In this document: one piece after another, positions 22,889 to 35,300 of the stretch | Numbering within the stretch: the first letter of the stretch is position 1 | How the letters are laid out: every line of letters starts with the position of its first letter | Assembly (NCBI GenBank): GCA_002803225.1 | Contig: NXFV01001323.1 | Span: 1-64,000 of the forward strand | Length of the DNA stretch: 64,000 bases | Reading direction: 5' to 3' | Origin: Gamarada debralockiae | Lineage: Eukaryota; Ascomycota; Leotiomycetes; Helotiales; Hyphodiscaceae | Position numbers and translations under genes: made by a program | Notes under the pieces: model-generated | Databases searched by the model: none | Told to the model about the DNA's origin: nothing | What the model saw: only the letters and a program-made list of their open reading frames with translations

Positions 22889-25273
22889 ATGGCATTCTCA
22901 ACTTTTGCCCTGATTGCGTTTCTTTTCTATAGCCTTTCGTCGTCTTTTCTACTCCCACGCCGCAATGTAACCACAGGCTTGCCAGCGTTGACACAGACCC
23001 ACAAACAGGGATCTGGAGTTTTGAAAGTGCCGTTAACGAGAGCTACTCCCGGAACCCTGAGCAGGAGGCAGGATAACAACCCACTGGTTAACGTGAACAA
23101 TGGATATCTCATCACATGTATGTACGATTTGAACTCTTCTGTCGCCGTTAAACTAAGATATGTCAGGTTCTATTGGGACTCCCCCGCAACTTGTATATAC
23201 ACAAATTGATACAGGCTCATCTGACCTCTGGGTTGATCCCACCTGTGCAAATGCGAACAATCCAGCCTATTGCGCTCAGTTTCCGGTATATTATCCAGGA
23301 AACTCATCGACGGAATCTGATGCGGGAGAGGCGCTTTCCATATCTTATGGCACAGGCTCAGTTTCAGGAGAATATTTGATTGACAATGTCGTTCTTGGAA
23401 GTAAGCTGACCTTGCACTACAGGTAATGTGGTTTAATAATGCACCTGCTAATATTTTCTGAAGGTGCCAAAATCTCACAGCAACAGTTCGGATGGGCTGA
23501 GACTAGCACTTTCCCGAATAACGGCATCATGGGCATTGGTTTAGGTTATGGCTGGACCTTGGATTACTACAACATAGTTGATCAACTCTACGTACAAGGT
23601 TTCACCAACAGTCGAGCATTCAGTCTTGATCTGGCAAGCATTGACGTAGCTGATGGTACGTTATCTGGGCAATTGTCGGGATACTACTGACATTACCCAG
23701 GTTCTGTCATTTTTGGTGGTATTGACACCATGAAATACATCGGTTCTCTATACAAGAGCCCAATGATTCCCTATTCTGATGCTCCCGATGGCTTTCCGCG
23801 GTATTGCACATCTTTCACTTCCACTGGCCACAACTAACCTTTATAGATATTGGTTTTACATGACATCCGTCGGGATCACTCAGCCAGGAGCTACAAGTTC
23901 TACTATTCTTACCACCCCGACATACAACCAAGCCATGTTTCCCGATAGTGGAGCGACTCTCTCACAACTGCCACCCAACTTGTTCAACGCACTCATCTCC
24001 TACTTTCCGACTGCTGTGAATAATGGAAACGGTGCATACACAATTGATTGCTCTATCAGAAATCAAGCAGGGACCATCGACTTCGGCTTTGGTACAACAA
24101 TCGTCCATGTATCATACCATGAATGGTTTTGGCAAGCTGGATCGACCTGTTATTTTGGTGGAGTTTCGAATGCAGATACTTGGAGTCTTGGAGGTTGGAA
24201 TTCTACGCACATGAGGTTCAGCATTGAAGCTAATGATTGGTAGATACATTTATTAGATCTGCATACAGTAAGTTGGTAAGCCCTTATTTGAACCACTTGA
24301 CTAATTTTGGAATCTAGTCGTTTATGATCAAGACAATTTCAACATTCTTATCGCTCAAGCAGCCAACTGCGGAACCAACGTTGTGCCGATTGGTTCTGGC
24401 ACTAATGCCGTTCCCTCGATAGTTGGGGCTTGTACCTCGACGTCCTCAGCTGCGAGTAGCAGCTCTACTTTCAAAGTTTCAACTTCAACTAGCAAATCTA
24501 GCAGTTTAACGACATCTTCAACATCTCCAAAAATCACCCAAAGCAGCACGATTTCGAGCACCAAAGTCAGCACAACTGGTTCTACCTCATCCTCGAAATC
24601 TTCGAGTTCTTTAACGACGAGTAAATCTACTACGTCGTCTACTAGTACAAGTACTTCGAAGACTTCAAGCTCTCTGACGACAAGTACTTCCTCGTCTACC
24701 CACACCAGCACATCCACTTGTATGTATTTCTACATCGCTCTCTATAGAAATCTGCGACTTGCTGACAGCAATAACTTTTTAGCCTCTTTAACCTCCTCAA
24801 AGTCTTCTAGCTCCCAAATATCGAGCAAAACCAGTACCTCTTCTACGACTAGCAAAACCGTCTCGTCCTCAACAAGCTCATCATCGAAAGCTTCCGTCTC
24901 GTCAACGACGAGCAAAACGATCTCATCCTCAAGCAGCTCGTCATTCAAATCTTCCGTCTTGTCAACAGCAAGTCAAACCACTACATCTTCTAAATCAAGC
25001 TCATCAAGCTCAACGGTTCGTGTTCTGTGTTCCATTTCCCCCTGTGGCAGAATATTTCAGGAGTCGCAAACTACCCTCGCCTCTCCTGAGTCGGATCCTG
25101 GAAATTTCCATCATTTCCATAAGTAATGCTGACAAGGAGATCCTGACTAGTCAAAGACGCCATCCTCGACTTTCTCGACATCAGCGTCAAAAACGACGAC
25201 TGGTGCAACGACTACTGTGTATATTACTGTGATGCCTACTGGAACCTGTACAGCTGTTGGACAGGTTTACTAA
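22889..25273 (+). CDS. Secreted pepsin-like aspartic protease (A1) with Ser/Thr-rich tail
   Basis: Nine exons are inferred: 22889-23117, 23167-23400, 23464-23655, 23701-23800, 23847-24193, 24244-24267, 24318-24719, 24783-25015 and 25151-25273, giving 627 residues. The signal peptide is MAFSTFALIAFLFYSLSSSF. A propeptide ends near TLSRRQDN. Catalytic aspartates are Asp91 in IDTGSSDLWV and Asp285 in FPDSGATLSQLP. The pepsin C-terminal block SLGDTFIRSAYIVYDQDNF appears only when the 24-nt sixth exon is used, which supports that model. The last 200 residues are Ser/Thr/Lys-rich, probably glycosylated and cell-wall associated, and end in TVYITVMPTGTCTAVGQVY. The 135-bp last intron may hide another small exon. 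The second exon's acceptor has an alternative 7 bp upstream. Confidence 0.9.
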
Positions 25274-25954
25274 AATGGGTGATGCATGAAATGAGACTTG
25301 TGGCGGAAAGTTTCGACTTGGAAGACAGCTCGCGAGGTATTGATACCAGAATGAGACGAGGCGAGGCGAGATGAGGTGAGATGATTTTGCATGATTCATT
25401 AATGCTTCTCCTTTAGATTTTTGTTGTCATATAGACTATCGTCAGACATGGACGTGCAAGCGGCCGATGTCCAAGCTGTGTTGCTGTAGATTTCGAGAAA
25501 GTTGCTGAAGTGGCGTCAGAACCTCTTCGCCAATCGACCATCTAATGATCCTGACACTTTCTTCTGCGCTTAGAAGTCATCTCCTTGCCCACGAAGAAAT
25601 AATTAGTTCACTTTTTCTACTCCATCCTTCGCTCCTGTGTTACCTACCTGCTCTGTGATCTTCGCATAATTTGTTCGTCCCTCTAGATGCAGTGTTATCG
25701 TTTGGTTACCACTGCTATGATAGGTTGCAACATGAGATTTTATTGAGATTTCACATCTGAATGAAACAGTTGTAATGTTCATCACGTAAATCTTTGCAAC
25801 AGGAGAGCAGGTTCATAGATGTGAACAGCGTAAAATAGTGTTTGAAATTAGGTAACGTGTGGACTCAGGCCGACAATTTAGACCCCTTCGGCACATGACC
25901 TTCGCAAGCGCATGCTCAGCAACAGCAATAATTAAGTCGAACACAACGCCTCTT
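25274..25954. other. Convergent intergenic region
   Basis: Lies between the protease stop and the stop of the molybdenum enzyme. It includes a short GAGGC/GAGAT-rich tract near 25350-25380. No gene was seen. Confidence 0.5.
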
Positions 25955-27717
25955 TCAGCTCTCTACATCCCTTGGATCATGCTCTTCCCAAAACTTAGTA
26001 TATTCCTCCTCCCCTTGGATGCGAAATTCCTCCGTGGGCTTTGTGATAGGCACAAATGGCACTCCATGCTTCTCAAATAACTCCAACCTCTCTCTAGTGT
26101 CCTTCCTGCTTTTGTTAACACTATATATTTTGACCCTGTGGCAGCTGCTCGTCACGTGGAGACCCCAATTCCAAGCGCTCCGAACGAACGTAGGCTGAGT
26201 GTTGAGCGAGTTGTCCCAGCACCGTACCGCTAGTTCAAGCCAGCCCTCTGCATCGACGGGAAGATCAATGTGCCAAGTGCGCCATGCAAATTTGCGTTTC
26301 GGGGAGAGATTCGATAGAGGCACTTCGTACCACACAAAGCCGCCGTCAGGGCTCACTTCCACGCGCTCGGGCCAGCGTCCCCCGCCGCTGTATGCCCAGC
26401 CTTTGACCCTGATCGTGCCGTTGTGCACGATAACTTCTTTAGCAAGTGGCTCCATGATAGCAGAACTCACGGGCATTTCTTGGATTTGGATCCCCTTCGT
26501 GTATAGTTGGTTGTGCTTGCCAACTTGTCCATTGAAATAGAGATATTCTTTGGCTTGCACAGGGGCCCGAGAAGGGTTGGTGATGGCTTTAATCCTGTAG
26601 AGCCACTTTACCGACCGAGCTCCAATGTACCCAAACACAACAACACGAAGTGGGTAGCCATGGATCTTGGGGAGTGGTTCGCCGTTCATTTCCCAAGCGA
26701 GAAGGACTTCGTTGAGTTTAACTTTAGACCAGGGGACTGAAACAACGTAGTTCTGAACTTCAAGCTATTTCCCCGTATCAGCAGCCTTAAGTGAGCAGTA
26801 GCCTTTGAGTATGGTAGAAATGGGAGGGAATGACGAACATGCTTGAAATAGGTTTCTGCCCCATACAACTCCAGGTGCTGGGCGCCATCGACAAGCCCTC
26901 CACAATACTTTATCACCTTTTTCAAACTTACGCCCGTCCATTGGGCGGTCCCAATGGCGCCTTCGGCCCAAGGTGCGTTAATCATTTCGTCGCCTTCGCC
27001 CGCGTATTCGTTGATTTGTTCGATACGTCGAGTGCCGCTGCATTGAATCGTCACTAAGTTCGATTGCCGAGGAAACAGCTCCTCATTCTGCAAGTCAGCG
27101 AAGGAGATGTTCTTGGGTTCCTTCACCAGTCCGTCAAGTTTGAGAAAGAATTTTGATGGATCGATATCTGGAATTCCCCCATGATTCCGCACGAAATGAA
27201 GCGAGTTCGGGGTTATGGGTTGGGCTGTGACAAGACGCTGTTGTGAATGTCAGTAGGCTGCAAAGACTAAGCTATGCTCCAAGGCACCTACCTTTGGCGG
27301 CTCCCCGTTGTATGGAAATTGCAACAAATGCAACATGTCAGGATGCTTCTCCTGAATCACTCTAAGCCAGCTTTCCTCTGGCACACTCTTTAATGGTCCA
27401 CCTAGCGCCTTATGCCACATCTTCCACCGAACTCCTTCTAGAACAGGATTTGTGTCAGGAACAGGCCCAAGCTGGAACTCGGGAGGCGGGGGGAAAGTTG
27501 AGGCTACTTTCGCTAGCATAGCTGCAGCAACAGCGCGCTTTTCAGGGTAGTCCTCCCATTCCACATATCCTCTCCAGCCGGGGATTTCCTCTGCAAATAC
27601 TTTGTCTACATCAATTCTATTATTCTGATCGGAGTCATGGCCGTTTGAGCCATTGGGAGTTGATTGGGTCTGATCATTGAGTGTTTGGTCGCGGAGTGGA
27701 AGCTCTGAGGGGTGCAT
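25955..27717 (-). CDS. Sulfite oxidase/nitrate reductase-like molybdopterin oxidoreductase
   Basis: Three exons (27717-27292, 27237-26839, 26764-25955; introns of 54 and 74 bp) encode 544 residues. After a variable N-terminus of about 120 residues comes a molybdopterin-binding domain with RNHGGIPDIDPSKFFLKLDG, the molybdenum-ligand Cys208 in LVTIQCSGTRR, and EGAIGTAQWTGVSL. The join at the second intron rebuilds VQNYVVSVPWSKVKLNEVLL. A Mo-cofactor dimerisation domain follows (IRVKGWAYSGGG, VRCWDNSLNTQP, SAWNWGLHV). There is no cytochrome b5 or FAD/NADH domain, so it is not a complete assimilatory nitrate reductase. It could be a sulfite oxidase or one of the uncharacterised fungal relatives. 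No mitochondrial targeting sequence is evident. Confidence 0.9.
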
Positions 27718-28860
27718 GCCCTGCTCAAGCTTCCATTCGTCTGGACGCTATTCTGCGTCAATACATCACGTATGAGGACGAGAATCGCTCTTTACCTGAG
27801 TTCCTTCCTGAATTAATGTATCCATATTTTAGAGGAAACTCTCCTTGTTTATTGTGCTAGAAGTTCGAGGAGATTGTTGCTCGTGAAGATCTATTGAAGT
27901 GCAGGTCAACCGCAGCTTTTTTGTTGCTGCAGCAGTGGGATGATACAACAAGAGGCAGGCTGTTCTTTTTTTCGGGCCTCGGAAGGAAGTCCTTTCGTGC
28001 GACATGAGCTATCCATTTCCAAACAGCCACTGTGGGTCAGTTCAACCCACGCAGAAGATCTTGTCAGGTTCGTGGTTGGAGCGTTTCTCTATCTCCTCAA
28101 CTGCGAATTCAAGTAAGTTCTGCTTGCATCATCAAAACCCTGTCAGTAGCTCTCCTTGGGCAGGTCTGATTTGCTCGAGTATCAAGTCCCTTGGTTTACC
28201 CATCCAATTCAGGGATAGCTTTCGGCAAGGCGATGACAAAAGTCTGCACACGTAAGCCATTTTAGCGCAATCCATTTGGATATTCCGCAGATGTGGAAAC
28301 GTTCACTTTATGGACGGGTAACAACAAACAATGGTGCATAAGCAAATTCAGAGAGAAGCTATGCCCACCCGATCGTTCCAAGGCCGCTAGGGAAACTTTT
28401 GCCTGATATACTAGGACACAAATAAACGTTGCCAACGCCCAACGGGCATTCAATGCACCTTCATCCTAGCTAGAATAGAAGTGCTGAAAGAATGAGTGGA
28501 ACGAGCTTACCAAACCCAATTGTGATCAATAATTTTGACCAATATCTTCTTTTCATTACTGGCTCAAGCAAAGAAAAGTCAGTTGTGCGGTGCAGTAAAA
28601 AAGCGCCTCCCACAGTCCTCAAATTCAGGGATGAAATTACCAAGCCTTCCAGAGCAGTGTTCTTACAAAGCATTATTTTTGAAGATATCTTTTCGATTTT
28701 TTATAACAAATCATAATGCCTGCCAGTAGAACAGGATTCAATTGCGTTTAAAACATCCACATTTTATACTCATCCAGACCCATATCAGCATCCCCTTTCA
28801 ATCTTTGGTATACATCCTCAATACGGACGTGCCCACATTTAAAAAGCCAATGATCCTGTA
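27718..28860. other. Intergenic, no gene seen
   Basis: About 1.1 kb. Only short overlapping frames are present, none with a domain. Confidence 0.5.
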
Positions 28861-29477
28861 TCAGATTCCAAGTCTCTTTGACTTCCATGAATTCTTTGTC
28901 GTGCCGCTTTGCACTCGATTGGACGAGACGACAGCACTTGAGGCTGGCGAAACGCTTGAACGAGCGGTGGGGTCTTTCGTCAGCGGATCTTGGACTGTAG
29001 TCAATTGCGACAGTAGAAGCTTTAGTCGTTCATTTTCCTCGATGAGAACAGAAGCATGCCGTTGAAGAAATTTGTTTCTCCGCTTAAGCTCTTCTATATG
29101 CCTGTCTCTTCCGCTCTCAATATGCACGTTGCCTAGTGAACTGAGAATTATGCTTCGAGCACCATAGGTGGTGATTGAGCTTACGTGGCTCTGTTCTGCT
29201 CCCTGCGTTTCCTTGCCGATTCCTCAGCCGTCGGCTTCCCTTTCAAATCGCGTTCCAGGCCCACCTGAGATTTTTGAGCCCCAATAGCCTTGAGCCGAAG
29301 ATTGGGGTCAAGTTTGGAATAGGTGGGGGACACGTCGACCTGATGTCTAGGTTGTGGACCTGAAGTAGGAATGAGCCCGCTCTTGGTAGAGGAGGTTCCC
29401 CAGTCTATTGGGAGCTGATAATACGAGTCCTTCAACTTTGGTCTTAGCAATTGACTTTTACGCCGTTCTCCGTTCAT
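28861..29477 (-). CDS. bZIP protein with disrupted or spliced-out basic region
   Basis: The start at 29477 (MNGERRKSQLLRP) leads to the first half of a bZIP basic region, ESARKRREQNRAT, at the end of exon 1 (29185). The obvious acceptor (exon from 29132) continues QRAY, then meets a TGA at 29119-29117 where relatives have Arg, and needs a frame change to reach the zipper. A second acceptor (exon from 29101) keeps the frame and gives 177 residues. It joins RAT directly to HIEELKRRNKFL, skipping about ten basic-region positions. The zipper has Leu at four successive heptad positions (RNKFL, HASVL, ENERL, LLSQL). The gene is either a bZIP without DNA binding or a recent pseudogene. Coordinates follow the in-frame model. 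Confidence 0.6.
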
Positions 29478-30336
29478 CTCTCTGAATCCCTCAATAACGA
29501 ATCGTCCAGGAAATACTCACGACATGATCGTCAAATATTACAGTGTCCGTGAGTGAGTATGGCTCAGGCTTAAATGGGTAGGTGAAGATAGAAGGTCTTG
29601 AACATGAAAATTCCGCTGAAGGAAAGTCCATCGCCATGCTTTGGTTTTTGACCTTGCTGAGTTTTGCTCGTTGAGTTTGGAGACAGCTTTATCTTAAATG
29701 GCATCTCAACGGCAGGTCATAAGTACTTAGCAAATGGTGATCAAATACACACAGAATGGATTCTGAACGCGGCCCCCCGTCTCTCACACCACCTTGTCAG
29801 AGGTGGTATCGAAAACATTGACAAAAGACAGCCACCAAGAGCTTGAGGCCAAACTAGCGTGTAGGAATTTTTACCCGTTAAGCGATGTCAATCAGGGCCA
29901 GACAGATGATTCAGCCGCAGTCAAAAACAACAGACTCATCCGACCCTGAGCGTCATTGGCCGAACCTCGCACGAGCTCGTGCGAGTAAGACTGTACGGAT
30001 CTTGTAGGGGATGGATCTTCTAAACGTCGTTACCAAGCCAATTATTACCCCTGCCGAAGCGATTGCAACTTGCAACTATCAATTAAAGTGCACGATAGCG
30101 GCTCTCTACAATGTTGGTTGTGAATTGGCCGAAGTAATTTGCGAAAAACAAAAATCAACGGGCTGTCGACAGAGAAGCACACTTGGCCTCGATTCGGAAC
30201 TCAAATCAAATACATGTGAAGATCTCACTAATTCTATGTTGCCTCCTCATCGACCCCTCTTCCCAGTCGCTGGAGCCGATCTGTCGATAACATTGGTTGC
30301 TACAGGGCTCCAATCCATGACGTTCGGATATCTTTA
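29478..30336. other. Intergenic, no gene seen
   Basis: A plus-strand frame (30011-30355) of 114 codons has no domain and runs into the MITE. It is not called. Confidence 0.5.
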
Positions 30337-30522
30337 CAGTAGAACCCCGCTATAAGAATACCCTTGGGACTGGCGATTTATAAGAATATTATGGGGTTAT
30401 TCTTATATTTTTGGTGAGCCTCACCAAAAATTATCCCTGCAGGACCAAGAATCTTATTCTTATAGACGGGGTTTTTTATAGGGTATTCTTATATCGGGGA
30501 TTCTTATAGCGGGGTTCTACTG
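30337..30522. mobile_element. pogo/Fot1-type MITE, 186 bp
   Basis: Perfectly matching terminal repeats begin CAGTAGAACCCCGCTATAAG at each end (the right copy inverted), with TA duplications at 30335-30336 and 30523-30524. Internal sequence is AT-rich and non-coding, and contains ACCAAAAATTATCCCTGCAG, shared in inverted form with the element at 18265 (CTGCAG versus CCGCAGGGATTATTTTTGGT). The intact repeats suggest younger age than the 18-kb copy. Confidence 0.9.
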
Positions 30523-32352
30523 TAGTACTTTTTGTTGGTATCCCTCAATGGCCAATAATCAAGCAATTGCTAGCCGCCTCTGGTAGCCAGTGCATGTCAT
30601 TTCAGATCGTGGTAGGCTTTCGACCGTTACAACCATCGTTGTCAATGGCCGAATTCGACAGAAAACTGTGCAGACAAGGGAGCAGATTGAGTCGACTGGA
30701 TATAGCCCCTGGAAGTTGTTCCCAACGAGAGCTTCTTGATTATCTACAAGAGCGAATGGCAATCTGAATGCCACGGTCGAGTGTCGTCTCCCCGGAAGTG
30801 GTTTTGTCGCCTGGGGCAGCCTACTCATCGAATGTTTCAGCCAAAACTTCAAGGCAATATAAGACTTAGGATAGCGTTCGACAAACCACTCGACAGCCTG
30901 CGCTTTGCAAAATCCTTCAAGTAAATTGGGATCAGGGCTACAACTGGCCCTCGGATATTGAAGTTCGAATGCCGCAGTATTCCTTGCACGGGAGTTGATC
31001 CTGGTATTTGCATTAGGAGCAGCTTAACGTAGTCCTACACGGAAAATGTCATCAACTGGCGATGATCAAATTGGCCGCAATAGCACAAACAAATACGAAA
31101 TCTCAACGACGTATTTCGGCGCTGTGTTTTGTAGCCAGAGGTTGCCCATTTACGAAAAGGAGAGGCAAGACAAGCTTTCTGTAAATGCAAAAACTGATTC
31201 CCGTGCTGAAAATACAATCTGACAAAGATCCTCCTGCGTGCACAGTCGCCTTCCTTTACCGATTTGAGTTTGTGGTAGCAATACATTACAGCTATATTCT
31301 GTAGATCATATCACTCTCCGAGAATACTGTTTTAACAATTAATCATCTATCTTTGATCTCACTTGATCGAGACTCATCCTTGAGAAGATTATGCGGACTC
31401 TCCTCCATTATCCTGACTCTTCTTCCAGTTAGTCTTCTGTCGCATATGAAGTCCATACCCCTCCTTCCCGCCCCACCATGACGTCACAGCTCACAGAACG
31501 TCGCTGGAGGCTGCACGCTAGCATATTCAGGGGTTCTCGGCAAGGGTGCCCAGCAAGGATGTTCAGTTAGTTTAACGCCACATAAAGGACGAATTTTCTC
31601 CAATTGCCAATCATCAAGCCAATCTGTCTTTGGGCCCGCGATACCCGTGCTCCTGTTTCTGTGGTGGCTTTCAAATACAAGGGACAATTGTGGACCTTCC
31701 CAGCTCCGGTGAGTTCTACAGCGGCTCACTGAAATCTGGTTGCGATTGTGAACAAGTGGGAAACACCTGTCCCATTTTCATAGGACATTCATCCATGAAC
31801 GAAGACTGCGACCAGCTACAGAGTTATGAGATGTTACGACTAAGTTTATCCGCTGACCTCTGAAAACTTGTTGTCTAATGAGGGTTCATCGACATTTCTT
31901 TCCGAGTTCTGCAGCCTGCGGTCAGCCACAATGCCAAGACGCTAGTCCCCACACTAGGCCTTTTATAGCTAGCCGGCTCGCAAAGGTCACATTTCATCAG
32001 TATCACGTGCAAGAACAGCACATGCCGCAGGAGATTGATCTCCCGGCACCCTATCTTGCATTCCTCCCTGTCTTCTCCATATGCTAGCTTTATTAGAGTT
32101 TAACTAAGTTGCGGCTACTATAAACTACGAGCCCTCGGAGGTAACCTCTAAAGCGTGCAAGGTTGCTAATGCAAATGTCGTGCTACTTATTGCATAGACA
32201 GTGCATGACTATGCTAGAAGATTCTAAGAAACTGAGTCGCAGTTATTAAGGCATAGACTCCCCTTAACTCTCTAGATAATAGAGATAGAAAAAAAAGATA
32301 CTATATTCAAAGCTATTATAATCTTAATAACAATCACAAGAACTAGTCTGTA
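30523..32352. other. Gene-poor, AT-rich toward the NLR 3' end
   Basis: About 1.8 kb. Several short frames were examined; none shows a family signature. From 32200 the sequence becomes strongly AT-rich, consistent with the 3' region of the NLR gene. Confidence 0.5.
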
Positions 32353-35300
32353 TTATATAAGCTTTAAACCTTCCTTAAATTTAAGAATAGAAATTCTCCC
32401 TGATAAGTGTCCTAGAATAATAACTCTATTCCAAACAGCTATACAACTTGGTCGATAATTAAGAGGCAACCAGAGAATATTTATACCCCCTTCTACTATC
32501 CAGTTATTTGACACAAGCAGAGTATGCAAAAGCTTGCCATCTGCCGAGAAGGCCGTTGAAGTAACGTGGTTCGAGTAGCCTTCAAGCGTCTGCAGCGCTA
32601 CTCCTGTGACGGCGTCCAACAGCTGCACTGTGCCGTCTAACGACCCGGACACGACCTGCTTGCCGTCCGGCGAGAAGGCTACTGAGTTGACCCCGCTCGA
32701 GTGGCCCTTGAGCATCTGCAGCTCCGCTCCCGTTACGGCGTCCCAGAGCCGGACCCTCCAGTCTGACCCGGACACGACCCGCTTGCCGTCCGACGAGAAG
32801 GCTACTGAGGTAACCCAACCCGAGCGGCCCTTAAGCGTCTGTAGCTCTGCTCCTGTGGCAATGTCCCAGAGCCGCACCGTCCTATCATTAGAACCGGACA
32901 CGACCTGCTTGCCATCCGGCGAGAACGCTACTGAGTTGACTCTGCTCAAGTGGCCCTTAAGCGTTTGTAGCACTGCTCCCGTAGCAATGTCCCAGAGCTG
33001 TACTATACTCTCTTCGGAACCAGACACGACCTGCGTACTGTCTGGTGAGAAGGCCACTGAGGTAATCCTGCTTGACTGGCCCTGAAGTGTCTGTAGCTCT
33101 GCTCCCATGGCAATGTCCCAGAGCCGTACAGTGCTGTCTCTAGAACAGGACACGACCTGCTTGCCATCCGGCGAGAAGGCTAGTGAGGTAACCCCGCTCC
33201 ACGGGCCCTCAAGTGTCTGTAGCGGCGCTCCTATAGCAACGTCCCAGAGCTGTACCGTGCTATCATCAGAACCGGACACGACCTGCTTGCCATTTGGCGA
33301 GAAGGCTACTGATCTAACCCCGCTCGAGTGGCCTTCGAGCGTTTGTAGCTCTGCTCCCGTTACGGCGTCCCAGAGCCGGACCCACCAGTCCGACCCGGCC
33401 ACGACCTGCTTGCCGTCCGGCGAGAAGGCTACTGAGTTGGCCCCGCTCGAGTGGCCGTTGAGCATCTGCAGCTCCGCTCCCGTTACAGCGTCCCAGAGCT
33501 GGACCCTCCAGTCTGACCCGGACACGACCCGCTTGCCGTCCGGCGAGAAGGCTACTGAGGTAACCCAACCCGAGCGGCCCTTAAGCGTCTGCAGCTCCGC
33601 TCCCGTAGCAACGTCCCAGAGCCGCACTATGTCGAAAGAACCGGACACGACCTGCTTGCCGTCCGGCGAAAAGGCTAGTGAGGTGACGTCGTCTGAGTGG
33701 CCCTTGAGTATCTGTAGTGGCGCTCCCGTAGCAACGTCCCAGAGCTGTACTGTGCTATCTCTGGAACCGGACACGACCTGCTTGCCATCCGGCGAGAAGG
33801 CTACTGAGTTGGCCCTACTCGAGTGGCCCTGAAGCGTTTGTAGCGGCGCTCCCGTAGCAACGTCCCAGAGCCGTACAGTGCTATCTCTGGAACCGGACAC
33901 GACCTGCTTGCCATCCGGCGAGAAAGCTACTGAGTTGACCCTACTCGAGTGGCCCTTAAGCGTTTGTAGCGGTACTCCTGTGGCAGCGTCCCAGAGCCGC
34001 ACTGTCGTATCATTAGAACAGGACACGACCTGCTTGCAGTCCGGCGAGAAGGCTACTAAGTTAACCTTACTCGAATGGCCCTCGAGTATCTGTAGCGGCG
34101 CTCCTGTGATGGCATCCCAGAGCCGTACGGTGCTATCGCTAGAACCGGAAACGACCTGCTTACTGTCTGGCGAGAAGGCCACTGAGCTGACCAAGGCCGA
34201 GTGGCCCTCAAGCGACTGCAGCGCACTATTCCAGTTTGCTTGTACTTTCGGTTTCGTATAAATCCAAGGTGGGATACACTTCTCAAACTGCTTCCGAATA
34301 ATACTCGTCTTTGGCGTAAAGACAAGGGCGGAACAGTATAGTTGTAAGGGCGCCTGTTCAACTATTGACCGATTGGATAGGGCGAATCGCTTCGCATCAT
34401 AGATAAGCGCGTTAAGATTAGGACTTTTCCCGGCCTTAGTATAGATTAGTCAATGTTACTTCGTATAAATATCCCCCTAAAAGAGCTTACGAGACATAGA
34501 GCCTCTACAGAGAGGATTGCAAGAATCCCTTCTGAAATCTTCCCCATCCAGCTAAGAGCCTCAAGCCAGTGAAGGAGATGTACTTGAAGGAACCGATGGG
34601 TTTGGCCGTTGTCATAAAGCTGAGTATCACTCTTCTGGAGATGATGAATCCAGTAGAGACATGCGTATTCAACCTCTGGAGGAAGACATTGCTCTATTCG
34701 ACTTCTCTCTACATTAGCCACAACAGTACCAGGAGCCTCTTGTCTGCAAACGTCTTGCTTAAGAGAGTTCGACATAAGCCGGATGCAGTCATCGGCTAAT
34801 GTTCGATGGGCTTGCCTCTCGTCCACCCAGAAGTGTAAATCGCTGCATCTATTTTTGTCGAGAAGAAAGTCGCGGAATGAAGGGTGGTATAGACGGAGGC
34901 GGCGGGCTTGATCCTTTGGGATATCTAAGATAGAATGAAGATCTTCTAGCGTTTGGATAACGTCCTGTTTAGGTGTATGCAGTAGGGTGGCAAGAGCGTT
35001 AACAGAAAGGGGAGAGGACAAGATGATAATACTTCCAAGAATCTCTCTTAGTGTATTATACAAATCTTCCTTCTCTTGTTCAGTATAGTAGTGGTGAATA
35101 GAGTTCTCGAGGACAGTAAGATAGATCTTATTAAGGTGATTTTCCGGTGCAGCAACAGACTTGTCGCCTTGCAGCATCATATCTAGTCGTCTTAGAACAA
35201 ATCGTCTGCCTTCGCGAATAAAGCGACATGCAGTTGCGGCCCATAGAAATAGGCCACTAGCCTTCTGGACTAATAGGCTGATGACCAGCTCATCCGGCCA

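Noticed and set aside
30559..30852. Possible retroelement integrase fragment near a word resembling ISDRG
   Set aside because: Only a few residues match and the surrounding frame does not continue the family pattern.
33107..33832. Long plus-strand open frames across the WD40 array
   Set aside because: They are antisense to the repeats and owe their length to the repeated 126-bp unit lacking stops in that frame.
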